NCBI RefSeq assembly: GCF_018729455.1
Contig: NZ_JAHHZF010000001.1
Span: 502,902-566,901, forward strand
Direction of reading: 5' to 3'
Length of the DNA stretch: 64,000 nucleotides
Source of the DNA: Prosthecodimorpha staleyi
GTDB lineage: Bacteria; Pseudomonadota; Alphaproteobacteria; Rhizobiales; Ancalomicrobiaceae
Notes under the pieces: generated by a model
The model's database searches: none
Seen by the model: only the letters and a program-made list of their open reading frames with translations
What the model was told of the DNA's origin: nothing
Program-made: the position numbers and the translations under genes
Shown here: positions 43,351 through 52,648 of the stretch, piece by piece
Position numbering within the stretch: position 1 is the stretch's first letter
Layout: the number at the start of each line of letters is the position of its first letter

Positions 43351-44253
43351 TCAGCGGACCTCGGCGCGGATCCAGTCGCGGAAGCGCTGGGCGCTGTCGG
43401 AGAGCGGCACGTCGGTCGGATAGACGAGATAGAAGGCATTGTCGGAGACGAGCGCCGTCTCGATCGGGCGGATCAGGTCGCCGCGCGCGATGAAATCCTC
43501 GGCGAGGCGCTGGCCGCACAGGGCGATGCCCTCGCCGCGGATCGCGGTCTGCAGCAAAATCAGATAGTTGTCGAAGGTGAAGCCGCGTTTGGTGGGGCGC
43601 ATGGTGACGCCCAGCTGCTTGAACCAGGCCTCCCAGGTGACCCAGTTGCGGTCGAAGGCGCCGAGATGCAGCAGCGTCTCGTCGAGCAGGTCCTCGACCG
43701 ATTTCGGCGGCTCGCGGCCTTCCAGATAGCGCGGACTGCAGACCGGCCAGATCTCGTTGCCGAACAGCCTTTCCGCAACGACGCCAAGCCATTGGCCCGA
43801 ACCGTAGCGGATCGCCACGTCGATTCCGGCCGACACCAGGTCCGAAACCGGGGCCGAGGCGACCAGGCGCAGATCGACATCCGGATGGGCGGCGCGGAAA
43901 TTGTTCAGACGGCCGACCAGCCAATAGGATGCGAAGGTCACGCTCGAGGAAACGGTCAGATCCTTCGGGCCGCGCCGGCGGCGGATGTCGACGCAGACGG
44001 TCGCGATATATTCGAGGCCCATCGTGGTGGCATAGTGAAGCCGCGTGCCGTCCTTGGTCATCGTCAGGCCGCGCGCCTGGCGCTGGAACAGCGGCGCGCC
44101 GAGCGAAGCCTCCAGGGCCTGGATCTGGCGCGACACCGCGGCCTGGGTCAGACCCAGCTCGCTCGCGGCGCGGGTGAAATTCAAATGCCGGGCGGCGGCC
44201 TCGAAAATCACGAGGCTGTTCACGGGCGGAAGTGTGCGGCGCAGCGAAGCCAT
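43351..44253 (-). CDS. LysR family regulator (GcvA-like)
   Basis: 300 residues. N-terminal HTH MASLRRTLPPVNSLVIFEAAARHLNFTRAASELGLTQAAVSRQIQALEASLGAPLFQRQARGL... (1-62), and a GcvA-type co-inducer domain containing DLTVSSSVTFASYWLVGRLNNFRAAHPDVDLRL. It lies divergent from sgaA across 153 bases, which fits a regulator of the serine-cycle operon. In Methylorubrum, QscR, also LysR-type, activates sgaA. Direct orthology to QscR cannot be shown here. Low-complexity tail absent. Confidence 0.88.
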   Translation of the reverse strand: MASLRRTLPPVNSLVIFEAAARHLNFTRAASELGLTQAAVSRQIQALEASLGAPLFQRQARGLTMTKDGTRLHYATTMGLEYIATVCVDIRRRRGPKDLTVSSSVTFASYWLVGRLNNFRAAHPDVDLRLVASAPVSDLVSAGIDVAIRYGSGQWLGVVAERLFGNEIWPVCSPRYLEGREPPKSVEDLLDETLLHLGAFDRNWVTWEAWFKQLGVTMRPTKRGFTFDNYLILLQTAIRGEGIALCGQRLAEDFIARGDLIRPIETALVSDNAFYLVYPTDVPLSDSAQRFRDWIRAEVR

Positions 44254-44406
44254 GATCCTACCTCATGCCCGTATAAACATTCTTGCCGTTTTCATCGGTA
44301 ATGCCGGATCCCACCATGGCGTTAAGGAGAAGGCGCCGCTCTCCATCGCCGGGTTGCATCGGCCGGGGCGGCGGATCCTTTCTAAGCCACGCCATTGAGG
44401 AACGCC
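44254..44406. promoter_or_regulatory. Divergent promoter gap, LysR gene / sgaA
   Basis: The gap between the divergent LysR gene and sgaA must hold both promoters. A+T-richer sequence lies at about 44270-44310. GAGG stands eight to eleven bases before the sgaA ATG (44396-44400). No single strong LysR box is evident to me; a T-N11-A half-site search would be needed. Confidence 0.35.
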
Positions 44407-45597
44407 ATGCGCTATCATCCCGGTCTCTTCATCCCCGGCCCGACCAATGTCCCCAACGAGGTGCGCATGGCCATGAACCTCCCGATGGAGGACATGCGCT
44501 CGCCGGACTTCCCCAAGCTGACCCTGCCGCTCTTCGCCGACCTGAAGAAGGTCTTCAAGACCGAGACCGGCCAGCCCTTCATCTACCCGTCCTCGGGCAC
44601 GGGCGGCTGGGAAGCCGTGCTCTCCAACACGCTCAATCCGGGCGACAAGGTGCTGATCTCGACCTTCGGCCAGTTCTCGCTGCTGTGGGCCGACATGTGC
44701 CAGCGCCTCGGCTTCGACACCCAGGTGGTCGAGGTCGAATGGGGCGAGGGCGTCCCGGTCGAGACCTTCCACGACATCCTGAAGGCCGACACGGAACACA
44801 AGATCCGGGCGGTCCTGACCACCCAGAACGAGACCGCGACCGGCGTCACCTCCGACATCGGCGGCGTGCGCAAGGCGATGGACGCGGCCGGCCATCCGGC
44901 CCTGCTGTTCGTCGACGGCGTCTCCTCGGTCGGCTCGATCGACTTCCGCATGGACGAATGGGGCGTCGACGGCATCGTCTCGGGCTCGCAGAAGGGCTTC
45001 ATGCTGCCGACGGGCCTGGCCATCATCTGCGTCAGCCAGAAGGCGCTGGAGGCGCACAAGTCGTCCAAGATGGGCCGCTGCTTCTTCTCGTTCGAAGACA
45101 TGGCGCGCATGAACAAGGACGGCTACTTCCCCTACACGCCGGCCACCACGCTGCTGCGCGGCCTGCGCGCCTCGCTCGACCTGATGTTCGAGGAAGGCCT
45201 GGAGAATATCTTCGCCCGCCACCACCATGTCGCCTCCGGCGTGCGCGCCGCGGTCGAGGCCTGGAACGGCTGCCGCCTGGTCGCCGCCGCGCCGAAGTGG
45301 CATTCCGACACCGTCTCGGCGATCTACGTGCCGGCCGGCGTCGATGCCGTCCGCGTCATCCGCCATGCCTATGACCGCTACCACACTTCGTTCGGCTCGG
45401 GCCTGAACAAGCTCGGCGGCAAGGTGTTCCGCATCGGCCATCTCGGCGCGATGAACGAACTGATGCTGCTCGGCGCGATCTCGGTCGCCGAAATGGCGCT
45501 GGTCGATTGCGGTGCCAAGATCGAGCTCGGCTCCGGCGTCGCCGCCGCGCAGGGCGTCTACACGACCCGCCGCAACTCCCTGGCGCAGGCGGCCTGA
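44407..45597 (+). CDS. sgaA: Serine-glyoxylate aminotransferase
   Basis: 396 residues. A class V PLP aminotransferase: RYHPGLFIPGPTNVPNEVRMAMN at the start, FIYPSSGTGGWEAVLSNTL, the PLP-binding aspartate region LLFVDGVSSVGSIDFRMDEWGVD, and the Schiff-base lysine in SGSQKGFML (about residue 200). It transfers the amino group of serine to glyoxylate, giving hydroxypyruvate and glycine, a key serine-cycle step. ATG 44407 follows GAGGAAC. A TTG four codons earlier is less likely. First gene of sgaA-mcl-mtkA-mtkB-hprA. Confidence 0.95.
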   Translation: MRYHPGLFIPGPTNVPNEVRMAMNLPMEDMRSPDFPKLTLPLFADLKKVFKTETGQPFIYPSSGTGGWEAVLSNTLNPGDKVLISTFGQFSLLWADMCQRLGFDTQVVEVEWGEGVPVETFHDILKADTEHKIRAVLTTQNETATGVTSDIGGVRKAMDAAGHPALLFVDGVSSVGSIDFRMDEWGVDGIVSGSQKGFMLPTGLAIICVSQKALEAHKSSKMGRCFFSFEDMARMNKDGYFPYTPATTLLRGLRASLDLMFEEGLENIFARHHHVASGVRAAVEAWNGCRLVAAAPKWHSDTVSAIYVPAGVDAVRVIRHAYDRYHTSFGSGLNKLGGKVFRIGHLGAMNELMLLGAISVAEMALVDCGAKIELGSGVAAAQGVYTTRRNSLAQAA

Positions 45598-45799
45598 CCC
45601 CGCCGCCGCGACGACCGCCGGGCCCCCGGTCCGGCGGTCGCGTTTCCGGAGGTTCGCCTCCAAGGCCGGTTCGCTTCGATGGCGAGCGACGGCCCGGGCC
45701 GCAGGACAAACCGTTGCGGCCGCCACCGAACAACACAACACTTCCGCTGGTCCGGCGCCCCGCCGGCAAAACCGCCCTTCGAGGGAGGAAGAGCATCCT

Positions 45800-46753
45800 A
45801 TGAGCTTCACCCAGTACAAGCCCGTGGCGACGCGCCTGCAGCGCTCCGAACTCGCCTGCCCGGGCTCCAACCCGACGATGATCGACAAGGCCGCCGACAG
45901 CGCCGCCGATTTCGTGTTCCTCGACCTCGAGGACGCCGTCGCCCCCGGCGACAAGGAGCAGGCCCGCAAGAACATCATCCAGGCGCTCAACGACATCGAC
46001 TGGAAGGCCAAGGGCAAGACCGTGTCGGTCCGCATCAACGGCCTCGACACGCACTACATGTATCGCGACGTGGTCGACGTGGTCGAACAGGCCGGCTCGA
46101 AGCTGGATACGATCCTGATCCCGAAGGTCGGCACCCCGCACGACGTCTACATGGTCGAGGCCATGGTCGCCCAGATCGAGGAGGCCAAGCGCCTGCCGAA
46201 CCGGATCGGCCTGGAGGCCCTGATCGAGACCGCGATCGGCATGGCCAATGTCGAGGACATCGCCCGCCAGCACTACACCAAGCGGCTGGAGGCGCTGCAT
46301 TTCGGCGTCGCCGACTTCGCCGCCTCGCGCCGCTCGCGCACCGTGGTGATCGGCGGCCTCAACCCGGACTATCCGGGCGACCAGTGGCACGCCGCCATCG
46401 ACCGGATGGTCACCGCCTGCCGTGCCTTCGGCCTGCGCGCGATCGACGGCCCGTTCGGCGACTTCAACGCCCCGCAGGACTATATCGCCGGCGCCAAGCG
46501 TGCCGCGGTGCTCGGCTGCGAGGGGAAGTGGGCGATCCATCCCTCCCAGATCGCGCTCGCCAACGAGGTCTTCTCGCCGCCGCCGGCCGAGGTCGACCGC
46601 GCCAAGCGCATCCTGATCGCCCTCGACGAAGCCGCCGCCCAGGGCAAGGGCGCCGCATCCCTCGACGGCCGCATGATCGACGCGGCCTCGGCCCGCATGG
46701 CCATGAACGTGGTCAAGGTGGCCGAGGAGATCGCCAAGAAGCAGGCGGCCTGA
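45800..46753 (+). CDS. mcl: Malyl-CoA lyase
   Basis: 317 residues, the family length. Motifs: ACPGSNPTMIDKAADSAADFVFLDLEDAVAPGDKEQARKNI (Mg-binding Glu/Asp), SVRINGLDTHYMYRDVVDVVEQAG, TILIPKVGTPHDVYMVEA, ALHFGVADFAASRR, and GPFGDFNAPQDYIAGAKRAAVLGCEGKWAIHPSQIALANEVFSP. It cleaves malyl-CoA to acetyl-CoA and glyoxylate, closing the serine cycle. GGGAGGAAGAGC precedes the start. It lies between sgaA and mtkA, about 200 bases after sgaA. Confidence 0.95.
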   Translation: MSFTQYKPVATRLQRSELACPGSNPTMIDKAADSAADFVFLDLEDAVAPGDKEQARKNIIQALNDIDWKAKGKTVSVRINGLDTHYMYRDVVDVVEQAGSKLDTILIPKVGTPHDVYMVEAMVAQIEEAKRLPNRIGLEALIETAIGMANVEDIARQHYTKRLEALHFGVADFAASRRSRTVVIGGLNPDYPGDQWHAAIDRMVTACRAFGLRAIDGPFGDFNAPQDYIAGAKRAAVLGCEGKWAIHPSQIALANEVFSPPPAEVDRAKRILIALDEAAAQGKGAASLDGRMIDAASARMAMNVVKVAEEIAKKQAA

Positions 46754-47055
46754 GCCAGGCCGGTCCGGTGCGCCCGTGAGGGCCGTGCCGGGCCGGACCC
46801 TTCCGGGCCTCGCCGGGGCCTTGACTGCGCGGCCCGCCGATCGCGGAGGCCCGCGAAAAGCCGATGCATCCTGCGGACGCGGCGAATGACGGCCGCAGGC
46901 AACCAAACCGACCGAACGCACCACCCGGCCTTCGGCCACCTTTCCCGCCCCCGGGAAAGGGGAAGGAAGACGCACGCCCTTATGCCCGCATGAACCGCAT
47001 GCCGGACCGCCTGCGCCGCCCCGACCGCTGACGCCACTCACCCGAGGAGCCGACA
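46754..47055 (+). other. Gap between mcl and mtkA with one hairpin
   Basis: 302 bases with no gene seen. A hairpin of nine-base arms CCTTTCCCG (46939-46947) / CGGGAAAGG (46952-46960) stands about 95 bases before mtkA. It may be a terminator for mcl or part of an mtkA leader. The wide gap suggests that mtkA has its own promoter. Confidence 0.4.
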
Positions 47056-48240
47056 ATGGACATTCACGAGTATCAGGCGAAAGAAATTCTCGCGAAGTTC
47101 GGGGTCCCGATCCCCAAGGGCGGGCTGGCCTATTCGCCCGAACAGGCGGCCTACCGGGCGCGCGAGATCGGCGGCTCGGTCTGGGTCGTCAAGGCCCAGG
47201 TCCATACCGGCGGCCGCGGCAAGGCCGGCGGCGTCAAGGTGTGCAGGACCGAGAACGAGGTCGAGGAAGCCGCCGACCGGATGCTCGGCCGCAAGCTGGT
47301 GACGCACCAGACCGGTCCGGCCGGCAAGATGGTCGGCCGGCTCTATGTCGAGGGCGGCGTCAACATCGCCAAGGAGCTCTATCTCGGCTTCGTGCTCGAC
47401 CGCTCCGAACAGCGCGTCATGGTGATCGCCTCGACCGAGGGCGGCATGGAGATCGAGGAGGTCGCGGCGGCGACGCCCGAGAAGATCGTGCGCATGCCGG
47501 TCGAGCCCGCGGTCGGCATGCAGGCCTTCCAAGCCCGCGAGATCGCCTTCGCGCTCGGCATCCCGGCCAATTCGGTGACGGAAGCCAGCCAGCTGATCCT
47601 GCGCGCCTACCGGGCCTTCCGCGACAAGGACGGCACGATGCTGGAGATCAATCCGCTGGTGCTGACCCATGAGGGCCACCTCGTCGCGCTCGACGCCAAG
47701 ATGAGCTTCGACGACAACGCGCTCTTCCGCCACGCCGACATCTCGGAGCTGCGCGACAAGAGCCAGGAGGATCCGCGCGAGACGCAGGCCGCCGACCGGG
47801 GCCTGTCCTATGTCGGTCTCGAGGGCGATGTCGGCTGCATCGTCAACGGGGCGGGCCTCGCCATGGCGACCATGGACATGATCCTTCTCGCCGGCGGCGC
47901 GCCCGCCAACTTCCTGGATATCGGCGGCGGCGCCACGCCCGAGCGGGTCGCCAAGGCGTTCCGGCTGGTCACCCAGGACGGCAACGTGAAATGCGTGCTG
48001 GTCAACATCTTCGCCGGCATCAACCGGTGCGACTGGGTCGCCCAGGGCGTCGTCAAGGCGGTCGAGATGACCAACCTGAAGCTGCCGCTCGTGGTCCGGC
48101 TGGCCGGCACCAATGTCGAGCTCGGCCAGCAGATCCTGCGCGAGTCCGGCATCAACGTCATCACCGCCGACACGCTGGCGGAAGCCGCCGAGAAGTCGGT
48201 CGCCGCGGCGAAGTCCGTCGCCGCCAAGGCCGCGGCCTGA
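47056..48240 (+). CDS. mtkA: Malate-CoA ligase (malate thiokinase) beta subunit
   Basis: 394 residues. An ATP-grasp beta subunit of the succinyl-CoA-synthetase type: [52 protein letters not shown] (ATP-grasp), [35 protein letters not shown], and [17 protein letters not shown]. The beta chain binds nucleotide. The malate (rather than succinate) assignment rests on the operon: sgaA and mcl upstream, mtkB and hprA downstream. No separate sequence feature proves it. Confidence 0.9.
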   Translation: MDIHEYQAKEILAKFGVPIPKGGLAYSPEQAAYRAREIGGSVWVVKAQVHTGGRGKAGGVKVCRTENEVEEAADRMLGRKLVTHQTGPAGKMVGRLYVEGGVNIAKELYLGFVLDRSEQRVMVIASTEGGMEIEEVAAATPEKIVRMPVEPAVGMQAFQAREIAFALGIPANSVTEASQLILRAYRAFRDKDGTMLEINPLVLTHEGHLVALDAKMSFDDNALFRHADISELRDKSQEDPRETQAADRGLSYVGLEGDVGCIVNGAGLAMATMDMILLAGGAPANFLDIGGGATPERVAKAFRLVTQDGNVKCVLVNIFAGINRCDWVAQGVVKAVEMTNLKLPLVVRLAGTNVELGQQILRESGINVITADTLAEAAEKSVAAAKSVAAKAAA

Positions 48241-48254
48241 GAGGAGCAAGACCC

Positions 48255-49166
48255 ATGTCGGTTCTGATCAACAAGAACAGCCGGATCCTCGTTCAGGGCA
48301 TCACCGGCAAGATCGGCTCCTTCCATGCCGAGGACATGATCCGCTACGGCTCGCCCGTGGTTGGCGGCGTGACCCCCGGCAAGGGCGGCACCGAGGTGCA
48401 CGGCAAGCCGGTCTTCGATACCGTCAAGCAGGCCGTCGAGGCGACCGGCGCCGACACCACGATCGTGTTCGTGCCGCCGCCCTTCGCGGCCGATTCGATC
48501 ATGGAAGCCGCCGATGCGGGCATCAAGGTCTGCGTCTGCATCACCGACGGCATCCCGGCCCAGGACATGATGCGCGTGAAGCGCTACATGCGCCGCTACA
48601 AGGCCGACAGCCGCATGCGCCTGCTCGGGCCGAACTGCGCCGGCGTGATCACCCCCGGCGAGGCGCTGGTCGGCATCATGCCCGGCCACATCTACCTGCC
48701 TGGCCGCATCGGCATCGTCGGCCGCTCCGGTACCCTCGGCTACGAGGCGGCCTCGCAGCTGAAGGCGGTCGGCCTCGGCATCTCGACCTCGGTCGGCATC
48801 GGCGGCGACCCGATCAACGGCTGCTCGCATCGCGACGTGCTCGAACTGTTCGAGAACGATCCCGACACCGATGCGGTGATCATGATCGGCGAAATCGGCG
48901 GACCGCAGGAGGCCGAGGCTGGGCAGTATGCGCGCGACCACATGACCAAGCCGGTCTGCGCCTATATCGCCGGCCTGTCCGCCCCGAAGGGCCGCAAGAT
49001 GGGCCATGCCGGCGCGATCGTGTCCGCCTTCGGCGAAAGCGCGGCCGAGAAGGTCGAGATCCTGAAGGGGTGCGGCGTCACCATCGTGCCGACCCCGTCG
49101 GAATTCGCCCCGACCGTGCAGAAGATGCTCGCCGAGCGCGGTCTCCTCGCGGCCGCGGCGGAGTGA
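48255..49166 (+). CDS. mtkB: Malate-CoA ligase (malate thiokinase) alpha subunit
   Basis: 303 residues. Alpha-subunit features: RILVQGITGKIGSFHAEDM (CoA-binding Rossmann), GGVTPGKGG, LLGPNCAGVITPGEA, and the phosphohistidine in KMGHAGAIVSAFG. It forms the heterotetramer with MtkA and activates malate to malyl-CoA using ATP. GGAGCAAGACCC precedes the start, 14 bases after mtkA stops. PPC, which often follows mtk in methylotrophs, is not here. Confidence 0.92.
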   Translation: MSVLINKNSRILVQGITGKIGSFHAEDMIRYGSPVVGGVTPGKGGTEVHGKPVFDTVKQAVEATGADTTIVFVPPPFAADSIMEAADAGIKVCVCITDGIPAQDMMRVKRYMRRYKADSRMRLLGPNCAGVITPGEALVGIMPGHIYLPGRIGIVGRSGTLGYEAASQLKAVGLGISTSVGIGGDPINGCSHRDVLELFENDPDTDAVIMIGEIGGPQEAEAGQYARDHMTKPVCAYIAGLSAPKGRKMGHAGAIVSAFGESAAEKVEILKGCGVTIVPTPSEFAPTVQKMLAERGLLAAAAE

Positions 49167-49420
49167 TCGGCCGGCCCGGACAGCGGACGCATCGCGCCCC
49201 GCCCCGGCCCACCGTCCCTGCCGTCCCGCCCCTCCCCCGGATCGGCCCCGCCAGGAGCGCCGATCCGGGTGCCTTCCTCGACGTGGGCGGCCGCGCGGGA
49301 CCGCATCCGTGGCGGGCCTGCGACAACCGATGTCGCAGGTACCCGTGGCATCCCAGACGCCAGAATGCGTAAGATCGTCGAGGCGCCGCCGCGCCGGAAC
49401 CCACAAGAGGAATCGCTCCC

Positions 49421-50392
49421 GTGTCCAAGCCCAAGGTCCTCGTCACCCGCCGCTGGCCCGATGCCGTCGAAGCCCGGCTGAAGGCGCTCTACGACGTCAC
49501 GCTCAACGAAACCGACGTGCCGATGACCGCGGACGCGATGCGCCAGGCCCTCAAGGACTACGACGCCTTCTGCCCGACGGTCAGCGACAAGGTCGACGCG
49601 ACGGTGCTGGATGTCGCCGGCGCGCGCACCCGGATCATTGCCTCCTACGGCGTCGGCTACAGCCATATCGACACCGAAGCGGCCAAGAAGGCCGGCTTCG
49701 TCGTCACCAACACGCCCGAGGTGCTGTCAGAATGCACCGCCGATCTCGCCATCACGCTGATGCTGATGGCCGCGCGCCGCGCCGGCGAGGGCGAGCGCGA
49801 GGTGCGCGCCGGCAACTGGATCGGCTGGCGGCCGACCCACATGATCGGCACCAAGGTCTCGGGCGGCACCTTCGGCGTACTCGGCTTCGGCCGGATCGGC
49901 CGCGAGGCGGCCAAGCGCGCCCATGGCGGCTTCGGCATGAAGGTGATCTATTTCGACCCCTTCCCGGTCAAGCCGGAACTGGCGGCCGAGACCGGCGCCG
50001 AGAAGCGCGACACGATCGAGGAGGTCCTGCGCGAGGCCGACGTGGTCTCGCTGCACATGCCGGGCGGCAAGGACAACTATCACCTGATCAATGCCGAGCG
50101 GCTGAAGATGATGAAGCCGACCGCCATCCTGGTGAACTCGGCACGCGGCGAGGTGATCGACGGCAAGGCGCTGGCTGAGGCGTTGAAGGCCGGCACGATC
50201 AAGGGCGCCGGCCTCGACGTGTTCGAGGGCGAGCCCCGGATCGAACCCACCCTTCTCGAATGCGAGAATGCCGTCCTGCTGCCGCATCTCGGCTCGGCCA
50301 CCCAGGCGACCCGCGAGGCGATGGGCTGGCGCGTGCTGGAAAATCTCGAAGCCTTCTTCGCCGGCCAGGCGCCGCGCGACCGGGTGGCCTAA
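49421..50392 (+). CDS. hprA: D-2-hydroxyacid dehydrogenase, likely hydroxypyruvate reductase
   Basis: 323 residues from a GTG. The D-2-hydroxyacid dehydrogenase fold is clear: RIIASYGVGYSHIDTEAAKKAGFVVTNTPEVLSECTADLAI, NAD site GVLGFGRIGREAAKRA, catalytic Arg in LVNSARGEVIDGKALAEAL, Glu in FEGEP, and His in LLPHLGSATQATREAM. In the serine cycle it reduces hydroxypyruvate to glycerate. The glyoxylate reductase (GyaR) family also fits; the serine-cycle assignment comes from position after mtkB. A gap of about 250 bases precedes it. Confidence 0.85.
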   Translation: MSKPKVLVTRRWPDAVEARLKALYDVTLNETDVPMTADAMRQALKDYDAFCPTVSDKVDATVLDVAGARTRIIASYGVGYSHIDTEAAKKAGFVVTNTPEVLSECTADLAITLMLMAARRAGEGEREVRAGNWIGWRPTHMIGTKVSGGTFGVLGFGRIGREAAKRAHGGFGMKVIYFDPFPVKPELAAETGAEKRDTIEEVLREADVVSLHMPGGKDNYHLINAERLKMMKPTAILVNSARGEVIDGKALAEALKAGTIKGAGLDVFEGEPRIEPTLLECENAVLLPHLGSATQATREAMGWRVLENLEAFFAGQAPRDRVA

Positions 50393-50498
50393 GCCCGCGC
50401 GGCGCTTGTCCGGCGGCCGGTCGGCTCGGCCCGCGCGAATGCCTTCTGTCGGATGAGGCCCCGGTCTATCCTGGGGTCTCAAACCGACACGGCGAAGC

Positions 50499-51485
50499 AT
50501 GCGACTCACGACCGGTTTTTCGATTCCGATCCGTCGGCCGCGGATCATCTGGGTGGTCGGCGACGGCACCGAGGCCGGCAAGTCGACCGTCGCCATGGCG
50601 CTGATCCGGCTCCTGAACCGGAACGGCGTCCGCACCATTCCGATGAAGCCCTATTCGGCCAGTCAGCTGACGCTGCTGCCGGACCGCCTCGCCATCCGCG
50701 ATCCTGCGAAAACCGCGCCGGAGGTCGGCGGCGACGCGATGCGTCTGTCCCGCACATCCCCGCTGACCGACGGCTATTTCGACCTCGTGGCGCCGATCTC
50801 GTTCGTCTGCCATCCGACGTTCCGGACCACGGTCGCGGCTAGGTCGGGGTCCTTGCTGCTCGGCAACATGGTCTACTACCGGCCCGAACCGGCCTGGCCG
50901 CAACCCGAACCCGAGATCGTCGCCGACGCGATCGGCAAACTCGGCGTGCCGCTCGCCAGCGCGAGGCCCTGGCCCGGCCTCAATTTTCGCGATGCGCCAC
51001 GGCTCGATCAGGCCGCCGTGCTCGCCGCCTATCGCTGGCTGCTCAGGCTCGAGCCGCACACCATGGTGATCGAAGGCGCCGGCGCCTTCCTGCCGGCCTT
51101 CGACGGCATGCCGACGATCGACCATGTCGTCCATGTCCAGCGACCGGCGGTCACGGTCTATGCCGGCCTCGGCGCCCGCCTGCGCTTCGAGCCGGGCCGG
51201 CAACTGATCCCGGCCGCGCCCTTCGTTGATCGACTGGAGGCGAGAGGATACCGGCCGACGCCGTTCTGCCTGCCCCCGGTCGCGGAAGCCGAACTGGCCG
51301 GCATGGCCGATGGCGTGGCGCGCGACATCCTGGCTGTCTTCGATCGGGCGGAAGGCCTGCGCGGACGCCTCGAACGGCTGCGGCCGCTGCGCAGGCGGCA
51401 CCGGGGCCAGACCACGGCCGCCGGAGCAACGGCGGCGGCCCCGACCGCCGGACCGTCTGGCGCAGCCGACGGGCTGCCACCTTAG
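50499..51485 (+). CDS. BioD-like P-loop ATPase, first of a tandem pair
   Basis: 328 residues, of no named family I can assign. The N-terminus RIIWVVGDGTEAGKST (Walker A at 21-30) has the GTxTxVGKT-like form of dethiobiotin synthetase and CobB/CobQ. Later are SPLTDGYFDLVAPISFVCHPTF, HTMVIEGAGAFLPAFDG (like BioD's VEGAGG), and DHVVHVQRPAVTVY. BioD ligates CO2 onto diaminopelargonate; this protein is far from that enzyme, so a ligase on another amine or acid substrate is possible. Low-complexity Ala/Pro/Gly C-terminus (last about 35 residues). It is followed 120 bases later by a paralogue with the same domain order. Confidence 0.75.
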   Translation: MRLTTGFSIPIRRPRIIWVVGDGTEAGKSTVAMALIRLLNRNGVRTIPMKPYSASQLTLLPDRLAIRDPAKTAPEVGGDAMRLSRTSPLTDGYFDLVAPISFVCHPTFRTTVAARSGSLLLGNMVYYRPEPAWPQPEPEIVADAIGKLGVPLASARPWPGLNFRDAPRLDQAAVLAAYRWLLRLEPHTMVIEGAGAFLPAFDGMPTIDHVVHVQRPAVTVYAGLGARLRFEPGRQLIPAAPFVDRLEARGYRPTPFCLPPVAEAELAGMADGVARDILAVFDRAEGLRGRLERLRPLRRRHRGQTTAAGATAAAPTAGPSGAADGLPP

Positions 51486-51507
51486 GACACCTGGGTCCGG
51501 AAATTCT

Positions 51508-51530
51508 GATCGGGATCGGGATCGGGATCG
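51508..51530. repeat. Short tandem repeat GATCGG
   Basis: About 3.8 copies of the hexamer GATCGG lie between the two BioD-like genes. Such simple repeats can vary in copy number; no direct effect on either gene is evident because it lies about 75 bases before the second start. Confidence 0.7.
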
Positions 51531-51605
51531 AAATACTATCATGCGCATGTCAGATGGCGCGGCTGCCGGTTATCACTGGGCCAGACACTGGCCCTGGACT
51601 CGGAA

Positions 51606-52541
51606 ATGGCGATTCTGCACAGGTTTCGGCGACCACCGCCACGCATCATCTGGGTGACCGGCAGCGGCACGGAGGTCGGCAAGACGACCGTTGCCGCCGC
51701 GCTGGTCCGCGTCCTCAACCGCAGGGGCTATCCGACGACGGCCTTCAAACCCTACGCGGCCGGCCTGCTTGCCGAAATGCCGGAACGACAGGCTTGGCGC
51801 GACCCGGCGTTGACCGGACCGGAGGTCGGCCACGACGCCATCCAGCTCGCCAATGCCTCGCCGCTGACCTTCGGCTATTTCGATCTGGTCGCCCCGGTGC
51901 AGTTCGTTTGCTTTCCGGATTTCACCAAGACCGTGATGGCCCGGGCCGGCTCGACCCTGCTCGACAACCGCCGCTACTTCCGGCCGGAGGTCCCGCTGGA
52001 GATCGCCGATCCGGACGCCCGCGCGGCGCTGGTCGAAAGCCTGGGTTTGGCGCTCGCCGACGCCGTGCCGCTGCCGGGCCTGAATTTCCGCGATGCCGGC
52101 AAGATCGCCCCCGACCTGCCGGTCGCCGCGTTCCGCCGTCTCCTGCGGCTGCGGCCGCACACCATCGTCATCGAGGGCGCGACGAAGTTCATCCCGAGCT
52201 TCCGGGGCGGCCTGCCGATCGACCATCTGGTCTACCTGGAGCGCCCGGCCATCACGGTCCATCCGGCCGTGCACCGGCCGCAGCCGCGCTTCCGGGCTCA
52301 GAGCCAGCTCGTCACAAACGACCAGTTGATCCGATCCCTCGCCGAGGCGGGTCACCCGCCGATCGCCCTGACGCTGCCTGAGGCAGCGGAAGACCGGCAG
52401 GAAGCCGTGGCCGACGCCATGGCCGCGGAGATTCTCTCCCATATCGTGTGCACCGAAAGTCGCTGGGCGCGTTTTCGGTCGGCGGTCTGGCTGCTCGCCC
52501 GGCGACGCCGGACCCTCGCCCCGCCAAGCAGCGCCCGATGA
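51606..52541 (+). CDS. BioD-like P-loop ATPase, second of a tandem pair
   Basis: 311 residues, clearly paralogous to the preceding protein. Walker A is RIIWVTGSGTEVGKTTVA (19-28), closer to the classic BioD GTxTEVGKT. Shared segments include NASPLTFGYFDLVAPVQFVCFPDF, LPGLNFRDAGKIAPDL, HTIVIEGATKFIPSFRGGLPIDHLVYLERPAITV. The second-copy motif changes EGAG to EGAT. The C-terminal 30 residues are Arg-rich (FRSAVWLLARRRRTLAPPSS), unlike BioD. The tandem layout suggests either a heterodimer or two related substrates. Function unknown. Confidence 0.75.
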   Translation: MAILHRFRRPPPRIIWVTGSGTEVGKTTVAAALVRVLNRRGYPTTAFKPYAAGLLAEMPERQAWRDPALTGPEVGHDAIQLANASPLTFGYFDLVAPVQFVCFPDFTKTVMARAGSTLLDNRRYFRPEVPLEIADPDARAALVESLGLALADAVPLPGLNFRDAGKIAPDLPVAAFRRLLRLRPHTIVIEGATKFIPSFRGGLPIDHLVYLERPAITVHPAVHRPQPRFRAQSQLVTNDQLIRSLAEAGHPPIALTLPEAAEDRQEAVADAMAAEILSHIVCTESRWARFRSAVWLLARRRRTLAPPSSAR

Positions 52542-52648
52542 GGCGCCCGGTCCGGAGCGCGTCGGCCGGGTGCGCGCAAATTTTGGGTTTTCTCCCGGCC
52601 CGTCGTTTGTCTACGATTGGTCCTACGTAAAGATCGGGAGGAAGTGAA

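Noticed and set aside
47056-49166. Reading mtkAB as succinyl-CoA synthetase (sucCD)
   Set aside because: The proteins are homologous, but the genes stand between mcl and hprA, without the 2-oxoglutarate dehydrogenase genes that usually accompany sucCD. The malate assignment is from context, not from a diagnostic residue.
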